This document shows, in pieces, positions 12,997 through 24,015 of a stretch of DNA of 64,000 nt. The stretch comes from Diogma glabrata (lineage: Eukaryota; Arthropoda; Insecta; Diptera; Cylindrotomidae). The notes beneath the pieces are model-generated. The model saw only the letters and a program-made list of their open reading frames with translations, was not told the origin of the DNA and made no database searches. A program made the translations under genes and the position numbers. Location of the stretch: NCBI GenBank assembly GCA_963693315.1, contig OY856188.1, positions 2,664,257 through 2,728,256 of the forward strand, in the 5' to 3' direction. Within the stretch, counting starts at the first letter, position 1; each line of letters starts with the position of its first letter.

Positions 12997-13281
12997 CTTT
13001 TTCTTTAAAAAGTAAGAACTCCTCGTGGCATATTTATTTTTTAGGATATTTGCTAAACGAAATCTAAAAAAATATTTTTAATTATAGTATAGGTATCAGC
13101 AAAGCATTAATTCTAAATATATTTGTAGGATACATAATAGGTACATAGTTCATAATAAGTACACTGTGCTAACGACTAAATACACCGCCAAAAAAATTAA
13201 TTTATTTAAATTTCCTTGTAACAACTTATATTAAATAATATTTGATAAAATGCAATATACAAATCATAGCCTAATATTATA

Positions 13282-13836
13282 TAGACTAAGAGCCTGCGAC
13301 GGCCAGACCTTCGTTATTTTATAAAAGCTGAAAGTTTCTCTGCGCATACCCCCTACTCAGGTAGGAACGATTAGCGACATATGAAGTTTGGATCATAGTG
13401 GCTTTGGAAGGGAGCAGGTTCCAAAGAGCCTTTAAAGATTCGTGAAAGTATAAAAGCTAATTTTTTTATATATTCTTCGGGATAGTATTAGAAGTCACGT
13501 CACCCATTGCCAGACACTAACTATCGTGGAAACCCCCTGCCAGACACCCTTAAACTTTAAAGTTTAAGGGTGTCTGGCAGGGGGTTTCCACGAAGGTAAG
13601 TGTCTGGCAATGGGTGACGTGACTTCTAATACTATCCCGAAGAATATAAAAAAAAATTAGCTTTTATACTTTCGCGAAACTTTGGGGGCCCCTTTGGAAC
13701 CTGCTCCCTGCCAAAGCCACTATGATCCAAACTTCATATGTCGCTAATCGTTCCTACCTGAGTAGGGGGTATGCGCAGAGAAACTTTCAGCTTTTATAAA
13801 ATAACGAAGGTCTGGCCGTCGCGGGCTCTCGGTCTA
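13282..13836. repeat. Near-perfect 555-bp palindrome (hairpin element)
   Basis: Two arms of about 277 bp are inverted copies joined with essentially no spacer at CTTTAAAG (centre about 13558/13559). Outer ends read TAGACTAAGAGCCTGCGACG on the left against the complement of AGACCGAGAGCCCGCGACG on the right. Differences are few substitutions and one small indel cluster around AAAGAGCC/GGGGGCCCC. It encodes nothing; an apparent ORF starting at 13771 merely reads out of it into the neighbouring Penelope-like fragment. hAT copy 2 has no counterpart. Confidence 0.85.
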
Positions 13837-13849
13837 ATATGGAACTATT

Positions 13850-14263
13850 TAAAAAAATATAAGTATGAAATCCTAAAAGATATTTTATATAAAGAATTGA
13901 AACCAAAATTAAATATCCAATTAGAATCATGCTCAATAATTTACAAAATTGAATGTGATTTGTGTGAAAAATTTTACATCGGGAAAACCGGAAAATGTTT
14001 TAAAGACTGATTTAAGGAATACCTTCCTAAGAAGAAAAATAAACAAAATTTAAAGTTTATTTTTGCAAACCATTTACATCGTTAATAACAATAGCTACAC
14101 CACTTTCAAAAAAAAATTGAAGGGATTGATAAAATTGATTTTACATTTATGTAGCCAAGGATCTTTAAAAGAATCACTTGATGAGTTTGAAATTTCCAAG
14201 GGATTTAAAACCCAACAAAATGTAATTTTAAATGATAAACTTTCATTTAATTCAAATATATAA
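13850..14263 (+). pseudogene. Penelope-like element, C-terminal GIY-YIG endonuclease fragment
   Basis: The plus strand encodes SCSIIYKIECDLCEKFYIGKT, in which the spaced IYKI and FYIGKT blocks match the GIY-YIG nuclease of Penelope-like retroelements, with the Cys pair (CDLC) usual before it. A stop follows GKCFKD at about 14008, then FKEYLPKKKNKQ and FANHLHR, another stop, and a final block LKESLDEFEISKGFKTQQN with NDKLSFNSNI at the 3' end of the ORF. At least two stops make it dead. It lies inside hAT copy 1, and homology with copy 2 resumes at about 14270. The same block order is seen in the independent Penelope-like fragment at 42.8-43.8 kb. Confidence 0.7.
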
Positions 14264-14954
14264 ATATATAAAACTGAAAACAAACAGTATGAGTATGTAT
14301 CAACCTACAAAAATTTGCAAAACTGCAGTAATTGCATAACTGCCATTTTATTCCACAGTAATTATTTTTGTGTCCATTGAAAAACGATCTATTTCAATTT
14401 ATTCTTTGAGTTTCAAGATAAAGGAAAAAAAATTATTTTGAGATCATTTACAAACACGGTAATTTGATTGTTTGTTAGTTTCCTTAGGTGCTTGCAATTA
14501 ATTTGTTTGAAATGTAAAACATATATTAGGTAGTAAGGTTAAGCGGATATTTTAAAAATAATTTTGGAATAGAGACATTGTAACTCAAGGGTGGCACCCT
14601 ATCGACAAAGGGTGCCACATTATCGACGTAAACCACTTTTCCTATACATTATTCAGCATATGTGTTTTCAGACCTGATCATTAAATAATCATGCTTGCAT
14701 ACTTAATAATATATCGTAAAAAACGGTCAATATGGTATCTATAGGAATATTCAAAGCTATTGAGTAATTGTGGTGATGGGATTCAATGCTCAACATGTTG
14801 ATTCGATTAATATTGTTAAAATTTTATTTCACGTAATAACTCAAAAATTTTAAAAAGTAGAATAGATTATTTTTGAACCAATAACACATTTATAGGACAC
14901 ATTTATAAGTTATCACAATTTATAAATTAAAATTATATGGATAGCCTGGTTAAA

Positions 14955-15655
14955 ATGGTTTCTAAGTGATTTATCGTTGAAAACATGTGATGGTTTGTTT
15001 AAGTTTTTTACGTTCGGGTGTCACCCCAAAACGGTGTCGAAGTGATCTATCGTTGAAAACATGTGATGGTTTGTTTAAGTTTTTTACGTTCGGGTGTCAC
15101 CCCAAAACGGTTTCGAAGTGATTTATCGTTGAAAACATTATGATGGTTTGTTTAAGTTGTTTACGTTCGGGTGTCACCCCAAAATGGTTTCGAAGTGATT
15201 TATCGTTGAAAACATTGTGATGGTTTGTTTAAGTTTTTTATGTTCGGGTGTCACCCCAAAACGGTTTCGAAGTGATTTATCATTGAAAACATTGTGATGG
15301 TTTGTTTAAGTTGTTTACGTTCGGGTGTCACCCCAAAACGGTTTCGAAGTGATTTATCGTTGAAAACATTGTGATGGTTTGTTTAAGTTGTTGACGTTGG
15401 GGTGTCACCCAAAAACGGTTTCGAAGTGATTTATCATTGAAAACATTGTGATGGTTTGTTTAAGTTGTTTACGTTCGGGTGTCACCCCAAAACGGTTTCG
15501 AAGTGATTTATCGTTGAAAACATTGTGATGGTTTGTTTAAGTTGTTTACGTTCGGGTGTCACCCCAAAACGGTTTCGAAGTGATTTATCGTTGACAATAT
15601 TGTGATGGTTTGTTTAAGTTGTTTACGTTCGGGTGTCACCCCAAAACGGGTGACA
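14955..15655. repeat. Nine tandem 77-bp subterminal repeats of hAT copy 1
   Basis: A unit of about 77 bp (CGAAGTGATTTATCGTTGAA ... GTGATGGTTTGTTTAAG ... CGTTCGGGTGTCACCCC ... AAAACGGTTT) is repeated nine times with low divergence. It sits directly inside the right terminal inverted repeat and each unit contains the GGGTGTCACCCC motif that also adjoins the terminus. hAT copy 2 has only one such unit, at about 27718-27805. Confidence 0.92.
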
Positions 15656-15707
15656 CCCGGGGCGGACCAACCCCCCGCCCCACCCTAGCTACGCCTCTGG
15701 TTATAGG

Positions 15708-17576
15708 AAATGTTGTAAAGATTGAATGAAAACTATAGCGGTTAGCTCATCATTTTAAATGTCATTTGAAGGGGCTGACGATGGAAGTTTTGAAAAAAAA
15801 ATTATTTTTTAGCCTTGACTAGTGACTAATTTGCGAAGGCCCCGTTTTTGATTTTTTTCTAAAATTATGATTTGAGAAGAACTATTCTCGTAGAATATTG
15901 TAACGACTCTTCGTTGGTTCTTTTCGATTATTGAGCAAATACGACAGTAAAAAGACAGATCTTTAGTTAACAAAATCTCAAACTTTATTTATCAACCAGT
16001 TACAGCAACTTCCGATTTTAATTACAATAAATTCCAGGGTCTCCAATTTATGTACGATAAACTTCACCGCTTTTCCACAATTTGAATCAATAATATTCGG
16101 AATCGTAAAATCTGTATTTACTATTCCACTAAGCTCAAATTCTTTCACTATTAGTACCCAGGCTCAAGTACCACCGATTATTCCTTATACTTGCGAATAT
16201 TTATAAACACTTTAAATTGCAAAAGTAAAACTGATTATCTGATATTTTGTTCGTTTATTTGTATCCAAAAACAAATAAGCAGAAACTTCTACTACTCAGT
16301 TTTTGTTTCCAGTGTATTTTCTAGAAACAATAGGCCACACCTATTTTCATTCATACTTGCATAAATGTAAACATTAGCGAACTCATATTTAATTAATTTA
16401 TGCAAAATGTATTAGTTAAAAAGAGTTAACTTTTAATTCATCTTTGCCATAGTCTGAATGTGGAAAGCAGAATGTATTGGTTATTTATGAGTAAATTAAA
16501 TTAACCCATTCTGGACGAAGTTTATTACAATATTATATACACAGAACCCTCGGCGAGCGAGTTATATTCGCACTTGTTTGACTTTTTTGATTTAAATAAT
16601 ATTTTTTTTAATTTAAATCAAATTCTATTCATTAGAATATTTAGACTTTTTTACGAGGGTTTAGTTAAATTTTCAACAGTACGAGAAAGCCGAGTTATTC
16701 GAGTTATTTATTTTCAAAATGTGTCACTCACGATAATGCAGCATATATCGATAATGCAGTCAAAAATTATTGGAATATATACACTGGCGTTACAATTTTT
16801 TATGTATAAAGATTATAGTTTTATAGAAAAAAATTGATTTAAATCAATAAATTTAATAAAGAAGTCAAAGTGATTTAAATGTAATCTAAATCAGGGATAT
16901 AAATCATTTGATTTAATTAAATCATGCCAACCCTGATCGCACTATGACAGGAATGGTCAGAAATAAAAAAAAAATGATTACATTTCCAGGAATCTAACAA
17001 ACAAATCATTATAGAGTACTGTTGGAAAATGTCTGTAGTATGCGCTTTGACGAAAACTCAATTTATGTTTCTTGTCTTTTTAATGCAGTACTCATTACTC
17101 AAACCAATAATTCATTTTTCGATCAGATTTACAATCAATTAATTAGTTTGAAATAGTTATCTTACATTAGTTTTTCTTTCACAAATTTTAAAATGTGTGA
17201 CTTTTCTCGATTGCTAAACCAGCTTTCTTTTATCTTTTGTTTGTTGTGACAATTACTGAATCTCTAATTTAATACAATTTTTCAATCTCTTTGAGATAAT
17301 TTAAAACAAGTGCTGATCAAATTTTAATGACTCTAAGTTTCACGAAAACGTCTTATCTGCTTGGTTGTCAAATTTCAAAAGAAAGAATAAACTATTCAAT
17401 ATTTTAAAGAAAATTTACAAAGCATACTATATTATTTAATTTTGAAAGTTTGTAGAGTTTGTAGAATTCGTAGCGTCGTATGATGGTTGAATTCTATGAT
17501 TTTTAAAAGGAATTCGATGTTTTGCAAGGAGTGGAATTCCGCTTAGTTCAAGTGGAATTCGGCTTCTACGTTGTGT
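15708..17576 (-). mobile_element. Candidate 3' untranslated region and LTR of the BEL/Pao element
   Basis: This stretch follows the BEL/Pao pol fragment in its direction of transcription. On the minus strand a poly(A)-signal-like GATAAATAAAGTTTGAG is followed about 90 bases on by CGAAGAGTCGTTACA, ending at about 15899, which looks like the R-U5 end of an LTR closing in ACA. A possible LTR start (TGTTTACATTTATGC) lies near 16372. The matching 5' LTR is not in the window, so limits are unproven. The rest of the stretch is AT-rich without other features. Confidence 0.25.
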
Positions 17577-18890
17577 TCAATTATTTGCAACATTTCTCGC
17601 CGAGGTCGAGTCTTCTTGAGAGTCGACTTTAAATATTGCAATCCTTGCAACAGGTCTGGTGTAGATTCCGAGTTTCGTTTTCAAAACACATTGTCGAATT
17701 CTTCCATCAGGTGCTTTCTTGACTTCTGTAATGATTCCTTTTGGCCAACAATATCTTGGGTGGCTTGGATCTACTACGACAACGACATCTCCAATTTTAG
17801 GTGTTTGAACCTTTGAATACCATTTGGATCTTAACGTTAATTCTGGTAAATATTCGTTTATCCATCTTTTTGAGAAATGGTTTGAAATCATCTGAGCTTT
17901 TTTGTAGTTGTTCCTTAAGACTGCTGACGTATCATCTGGTTCGGTCAAAACTTCGTTAACTCCTGATGACAAGCGAATAAAGTGGTTTGGTGTTATTGCT
18001 TCATTGTGTGGACTTTCAATTGGTACATAGACAAGCGGCCTTGAGTTAACTATGTTTTCAGCTTCTTTGAGTGCATTGATCAAAACTTCATCGTTGGGTG
18101 AACGCGATGGCAACGATGCATATAAAGCAACTTTGATAGAACGTATAAGTCTCTCCCAAGCGCCACCCATATGAGGTGCTGCAGGTGGGTTGAATCGCCA
18201 CTCAATTGTACTTGTTGTAAATTCTCTTGCAAGCAAACTTGTGTTTAATTTTTTGATCTCTTCGCGAAGGACTCGTTCTGAACCAATAAAATTTGTTCCG
18301 TTGTCACTGTAGAATACTTTGACATCAAACCTTGTCATAAAGTTTCTAATAGCCATTATGCATGAGCTTATATTCAAACTATAAGTATGTATGGGAGAAA
18401 AAATTAGCTTAAGAGAAAAAATTAGCTTAAGGCTTAAGGGAAAGCTTGATCGTGTGCGGACTCGTTCTATAAATGCTTTATGACCATTACGTTTGTTTGT
18501 CAAGCAAATTTGATCCTCTACTAGCAGTTTAACACGTAATTTGTTTGCAAAGCACGTCAAGCAAGCTGGTAACTGAAGCACACATTCTGATATATGCACT
18601 CTAAAGCATTTTCGTGAAACTATATTTTCAATAAATTGAAAGGAAGCGAAGAAAACGTTTAATAGCACTTCTAAACAAGCTTGAAAATAAAATTTATTAT
18701 CCATATAAATCAAAAAAGTAGTACATTTCGAAAATTTCTTCACAAGACGCGTTAGCGTCGAGTGGGACAATTTCACGAACGTTTTTATCTCGCGCAGGAA
18801 ATGCAATTTTTTCTATGATAGTAAATAAATAAACGATATTAGAAATTATTAAATTAGAAATCGACATAATGACCCTTTCCACACTGGTAT
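17577..18890 (-). pseudogene. BEL/Pao LTR retrotransposon, integrase and pol C-terminus, truncated
   Basis: The longest frame is 409 codons on the minus strand. Its last 250 residues are a well-kept BEL/Pao pol terminus: YSDNGTNFIG (second catalytic Asp of the DDE integrase), FNPPAAPHMGGAWERLIRSI (third, Glu), then the C-terminal domain with KRWINEYLPEL, GDVVVVVDPSHPRYCWPKG and GIYTRPVARIAIFKV. The first catalytic Asp and most of the upstream integrase fold are missing: residues before about 150 do not read as Pao integrase, and there is a local duplication (LSLKLIF/FSLKLIF). The family integrates cDNA of the element; this copy cannot. A 177-bp MITE adjoins it at 18870. Confidence 0.85.
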
Positions 18891-19046
18891 GCAGTGCAAC
18901 GCATCACTTATTCATTTCTTACCCCTTTGGCCTGTATAAACTAAATTCAAATACAACTCTAGTTTAGTTTATAGGCAATTTTTATTTAAAGAGGTAAGAA
19001 ACGAAAAAGTGATGCGTTTCACTGCATACAAGTGTGGAAAGGGCCA
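18870..19046. mobile_element. 177-bp MITE with TGRCCCTTTCCACACT ends
   Basis: Left end TGACCCTTTCCACACTGGTA and the complement of the right end, TGGCCCTTTCCACACTTGTA, are inverted over about 45 bp, continuing through TGCAGTG and GCATCACTT. ATAA occurs directly outside both ends (18866-18869 and 19047-19050), a possible 4-bp target duplication. No coding capacity. Confidence 0.75.
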
Positions 19047-19469
19047 ATAACATTCAAAATTCAAATTTTATCTTTTCACGGCTTCATAAAAAACTTCATA
19101 AAAATATATGAAAATACCATAGCAACTGCAATTTGTTATTTAGCGAAAATTATTTTATACTAGTGGAAAAAAAACGTTTTCACAGGGGATTATAATAAGC
19201 CTGCTTGAAAATAGACAGGTTCGTTCATCTACTGTCATATATAAAAAAAAATTTTTTGTTTTACATTATATGGGATTTTTTGCATTAAATTTCTAGACAA
19301 TACTTGTGTGAATTCATAGAATGGGGAACATTTTTATTCTAATAAACATCCTAAGTCACGATTGTATAGTCATTATTGATTGTTTCCAATCAATGTGAAA
19401 TCAATGGCTGACACTTGGTCAATTTGTAGTCCTATATGTATTAACATTAGACTACATTAAGGGAATTTA
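19047..19469. other. AT-rich stretch without a recognised gene
   Basis: Nothing recognised beyond low-complexity AT-rich DNA. Confidence 0.5.
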
Positions 19470-19912
19470 AATTTATTTTGAATTTTTGAGATCAATTAAA
19501 CTCAAGTAAGTAAAGAAGTAATTGGAATTTTTTCAATTCAAAGGTATGGTTTGAAGTTTCTCAGAAAAAAATCCACTTCACATTTTTCGTGTTTCGGTTA
19601 GGATTCAAACCTACCTCGTCTAAATGGAGTCTAATGACAGTGGAAAAATTCAACTAAAGTAAAAATAAATAAGTGATGAAGAAGTTTCAACTTTGAAATT
19701 GTCATCGCCTCAACGGCGTAATCGATAGCGTGTCTTCCCAAGGATTCGAGCTGGGCACTGACGAGGTAGGTTCGAATCCCAACCGAAACACGAAAAATGT
19801 GAACTGGGGTTTTTTTCTGAGAAACTTCAAACCATACCTTTGAATTGAAAAAATTCCAATTACTTCTTTACTTACTTGAGTTTAATTGATCTCAAAAATC
19901 CAAAATTTTTTT
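19470..19912. mobile_element. Inverted element containing tRNA-derived SINE sequence
   Basis: Arms of about 150-160 bp (about 19470-19632 and 19755-19912) are inverted copies. The right arm contains GGTTCGAATCC near 19769, a perfect pol III B box, preceded by CTCAACGGCGTAATCGATAG at 19712, which fits an A box of a tRNA D-arm. The left arm carries a diverged B box (GGTTTGAATCC on the minus strand). The tRNA-like stem ends do not pair, so it is not a functional tRNA. Two head-to-head SINEs, or a fold-back element that captured a SINE, are the alternatives. Confidence 0.65.
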
Positions 19913-20690
19913 GTTTTATCTTTGTTTTATCTTCGCTTCCTCCCAATTTTTTGAAAATATAGTTTAATACACGTTTTGTACACGTAAATCCCTTATAGAG
20001 CCGACGATATTTGATCGCCAACATGTTTACATTATATTCTATTTTCTTTGATTATGTTTTTGTTGTTTTAATTTTTGATTTTAGTTATTAAAGAATTATT
20101 GTTATTTTTAATTAATTTTGCCAAATAAATTGATTCTTTCTTTTTATTTTCTCGAGAAATATTAAAACAAATTTCTCGTATTTTAAATTTCCCGAGAAAT
20201 CAAATAGGTCAACAAATCAGAAGCTCTAAGTATACCACATTGAGCTATTTTGACACTGCACTATACTGAAGAATGTTGTCGCTTAATCCACAAGATATGT
20301 TACAACTTACAAACAGGCAGCGGCTTTTTCTTCTTAGTTCCTTCGTCTCTCCATTTACCGAATCTCATCTACATCTTGTTTCCACGCATGTCGATGGGTT
20401 TGGATTCAACTTCAAAACCATTTTTAAGAACAAATTTTCTGTTATTTCATATAGTTCCATTCTCTCAAACGTTCATTGACTACAAGAATGCCAACATTGA
20501 GCATTTCGCGTTCCCAAGGCCTTATGCTCACAATACAACATGCTGTAATTGGAATTTTGATTTTGTAATTTTGCTACATTGCCTTTCTTAAATCCATCAT
20601 CCTGATGTTAGACCTTGCTTACCTCAAATCTAAATAGTTATCTGTTATCAAATCCCTAAGACTAAGAACAGTGACTGCCTGCCACAGAAA
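19913..20690. other. AT-rich stretch without a recognised gene
   Basis: Two overlapping plus-strand ORFs of 113 and 68 codons at 20250-20591 show no domain and no coding bias that I can see. Nothing else is supported. Confidence 0.5.
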
Positions 20691-20869
20691 AAATACCATT
20701 TTTTTTTTACCTTATATTAACACTTAACAGTGCTGGTGCTCTGATAAATCAGATCAAGTCGTACTGGACCGTTGAAATTGGGATCTGCTCGTACTGCCCG
20801 TTGAAATTGGCTCTAGGGAAGAAACTAGAGCATAAGGGTTTGGGTCTAAAATTGGAATAATGTTCAAAT

Positions 20870-21560
20870 AGACCACCATTGGATTCAGTATCCTCGATTC
20901 ATAGAAAAACCAATATTTATTATGTATATTTAAATATATATTCGGCTATATATTTTCGGCTTTCAGACCAATCTCCCTCTACTTAGTGACACCCTTATAT
21001 TTTTGATCCCAATTTAAACATCACTATTGGATTCAGCGTAGTCAAGTATGTTGAAATCAATAATAATGACGATAATTTTGATACTATTCATGACCAGACC
21101 CCCAACCCCCATCCCATATTGAACTACCCTCAGTCCAGTCAACATTTTCACCATCACCATTGAACTCACCATCCTCGATTATGTAAAAATCGAGAATAAT
21201 GACAATAATTTCGATACTTTGTATAACCGACCCCCCCAACCCCCACCTATTATTGGACTACCCTGAGTCCGGCTCCAATTTTTATTATGACGATAATTTC
21301 GGTATTTTTAAAGGAAAAAAAAATTATAAAAATTTTTTCTTCAAATTTTATTTTGGAATATTATAATGTTTGCATACAAATAATAGATCTATGATCTAAA
21401 TGAAAATATATAAAATAAAAAAATAAAAATAAATAAAATCGATTTTAATAACCGACCCTCCAACCTCCACCTCTTTTTGGACTACCCCGAGTCCGGCCCC
21501 CGTTTTTATCATCATCATTGAACTCAGCATCCCTGATTAAATTGAAATCGACACCAAACA
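20870..21560. repeat. Degenerate tandem repeat of about 135 bp
   Basis: Units share CATTGGATTCAG/CATTGAACTCA, TCCTCGATT, AATAATGACGATAATTT, ACCGACCCCCCAACCCC and TTGGACTACCCTGAGTCCGG blocks. Starts are seen near 20877, 21022, 21157 and, after an AT-rich interruption (about 21290-21440), 21440-21540. It is clearly richer in C than its surroundings. No ORF of interest. Confidence 0.65.
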
Positions 21561-23940
21561 TGACATGCAAAATAAATATTTTTTTCTACGATAAGGGTAA
21601 CCCCCTTGGGAGTAAAAAATGGTTATGTCACCGATCAGGGGATAGAATGGGCGATTGTATTTGTCATGAAATTCTGATTCTAACGATACTCCACATGACA
21701 TATTTTACTCATTTAATGTGTCAACCCTACCCACGGGGTTGGTTGGGGGGAGGATGCGAATCAACTTTTGCACTCAAAAGTTGCGCCGCTCTGAATAAAA
21801 GATAATGGTGTCATTAAATTTTGTTTATCTCTTCCCATTTATTTTATATAGATTTTTATAAGCTAAAACTTAAAGAGGGTGTAAAGGGTGGGGGTGGGTC
21901 CTACCACCCCAATCTCATAAAGTTTTCGGGAGATGGCCAAACCCGATCAATTGATACCAAATTTGTAAAAAAAAATTTGAAAATTTCCGCGACTGCCCGA
22001 TTCTTAAAAAAAAACGATAGTTAAGTAACGTTCGCGTTTTCGTTAAATTACAATAGTAATTATTGGAGTTATAATTGCGTTACAGGTCAATTAGTGGTTG
22101 CGACAATAATTTGTTTTCATAGAAATTAATTTGTGTTATTGGTTACTGATGTTAGCACGAAAGGATGGATAAAGAACAGCATTAGAGTAGCAAAAAATTC
22201 AAATCATGTACCTTGGCAATTGGCATAAAATATGTAGTAATCACACTGAATATTTGATCTGAATTTTAAGGTTAACTTTGATATAAAAAATGTTGAAGAT
22301 TTTGTTCTAGCAGATCTAAAGTTTATGAAAATAAAATTTTGAAATAAAATTAATTAAAAATTAATTAACTTCAATCAATATTATTATATAAGGAATTAGA
22401 CAAAGCGCGGCATATGCTTTAAACGAATCAAACACGGTTAATGTTTTAACTAAACAAATCTGGTAGCTTTTATTTAAATTCATAATAATCATTAATCAAA
22501 ACAGAAAAAAAAAACAAAATCCATAATTTTAATTTATTATTCCAGTATTCCAATAAAAATAAAAACCAAAACTTATTTTATATTCTTAATCCAATAATTT
22601 TTTTTTTGGTTCATTTCATTTCTTTTTCCTTAGCCGAAATTTATTAATCAAAAACATATTTTTGTCATAATTTCAATGTAAGACAAATTGATTTCTGTTT
22701 TGATTTTTCTTATAATATTCAAGAAACCAACCAAAATTCTTAATTCTATTCAAATTATTCTATTTTTATAGAATTTATTTGTTTTTTTTTTGTTTATATT
22801 ATTGATGGAAGTGATAAGAAAATTAAGAAAATTTAAGTTCTTTTTTCATTCCTTTGTTTTTAATGACTGTTTTTCGTCGTCTTTCATTTTGTTGAGTAAT
22901 TTAAAGAAAATGTGGTATGTTGTGAGTATGTTGATTAGGCGCCACTTAAAACAAAAAAAAAACGACGACCACAACCACCTTTATGGTAAGAAAGTAAGAA
23001 AGAATTTGAAGAAAAAAAAATTGATTTAAATGGAACAAAGTGCCGAATTGTGTTTTCAAACTTGAAACAAATTAAGTAAAAGTTTTTTGTTCTTTCTTTT
23101 TGTTTTTAAAATTTGATTAAAATAGGAAGAAGAGAAAAAAAAATTTAAGATAATAGATAAGTGATTGTATTTTAATGTTGTCGATCTGTTGTTGGAATTT
23201 CTTTAAGAATTCAAATTTTATGTTGATTGTGATTTTTTTAATTAATTATCAAAATTTTTTTTGTATTCAAATCTAGATCTATTTGTTGGCTATCTGTGTG
23301 ACTTTTTTTGGTATATAAATTTTTATTTGTTATTATAATCTCATATTTTGTAGGATTAAACGATGAATTTTAAAATTTTTTAAAGGTAACAATATTCTGT
23401 TTTTCTTTAATGCTATACTGTATGTACTCGAATTTCTGTTAATGTAACAAATTATCATTTGTTAGCTTAGCTTTGTAAGATGCAAGATTCTGTCTGGAAA
23501 ACAAACAAAATGTTCGTACGTTTTAGAACTACCTATTAAAAACTGTTGATTTAAATTTATTAAGTTTATAAGTCTTTTAACATATTTAGTTTTATTTGTT
23601 TGAATAGCAAGTATATAGTTAATTTATTAGTGTTTATTTAAATTATGTTTATTAGTTTAATTTAAGAAGAAATATTTTAGATGGAATTAATTATTCCATT
23701 GATATTGCCCGACAAAAATGACTGAATATTAAATAACAAACGCTCAAATGTTGGAAAAAGTCTAATGTTTTCTCTCCTAATGAAACAGTAACTGTAATTT
23801 GTTTTATTGTTTACAATTTCGTACCGAAATAGCTTACTAAAGCTTATTTAATAAAAAGACATACCGGTCTAGAAATGCCAGCATGTTTAGTTATATTATT
23901 TTTGTTTTGTATGGAAAAATTCCGTATGCTTAAGCTTTTT
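21561..23940. other. AT-rich stretch without a recognised gene
   Basis: Includes short ORFs (for example 21518-21805 and 22790-23029) that carry no domain. Long A and T runs dominate. Confidence 0.5.
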
Positions 23941-24015
23941 CGTACTATAGCTAGCTTAATCGTATTATAGCTAGCTTAATCGTATTATAGCTAGCTTAAT
24001 CGTATTATAGATAGC
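23941..24015. repeat. 20-bp tandem repeat, GCTAGCTTAATCGTATTATA, about 3.5 units
   Basis: Three full units and partial ends; each unit contains the palindromes GCTAGC and AGCT. No flanking element was recognised. Confidence 0.85.

Larger units (their letters stand above)
10133..15707 (-). mobile_element. hAT transposon copy 1 (ZMYM1-like transposase), element 10141-15699 with 8-bp target duplications
   Basis: The element is bounded by terminal inverted repeats CAGTGGCGTAGCTAGC at 10141 and the complement of CAGAGGCGTAGCTAGG ending at 15699. The octamer GTTATAGG flanks it exactly on both sides (10133-10140 and 15700-15707), the 8-bp duplication expected for hAT transposition. Transposase remnants lie on the minus strand in the left half; the right half is the 5' non-coding region with tandem subterminal repeats. 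It has been hit by later insertions: a TA-flanked MITE (11407-11791), a 555-bp palindrome (13282-13836) and a Penelope-like fragment. A second copy lies in opposite orientation at 27668-31715. Not autonomous. Confidence 0.92.

Noticed and set aside
19706..19790. Functional tRNA gene
   Set aside because: Good A and B boxes but no pairing acceptor stem or consistent cloverleaf; better read as a SINE.
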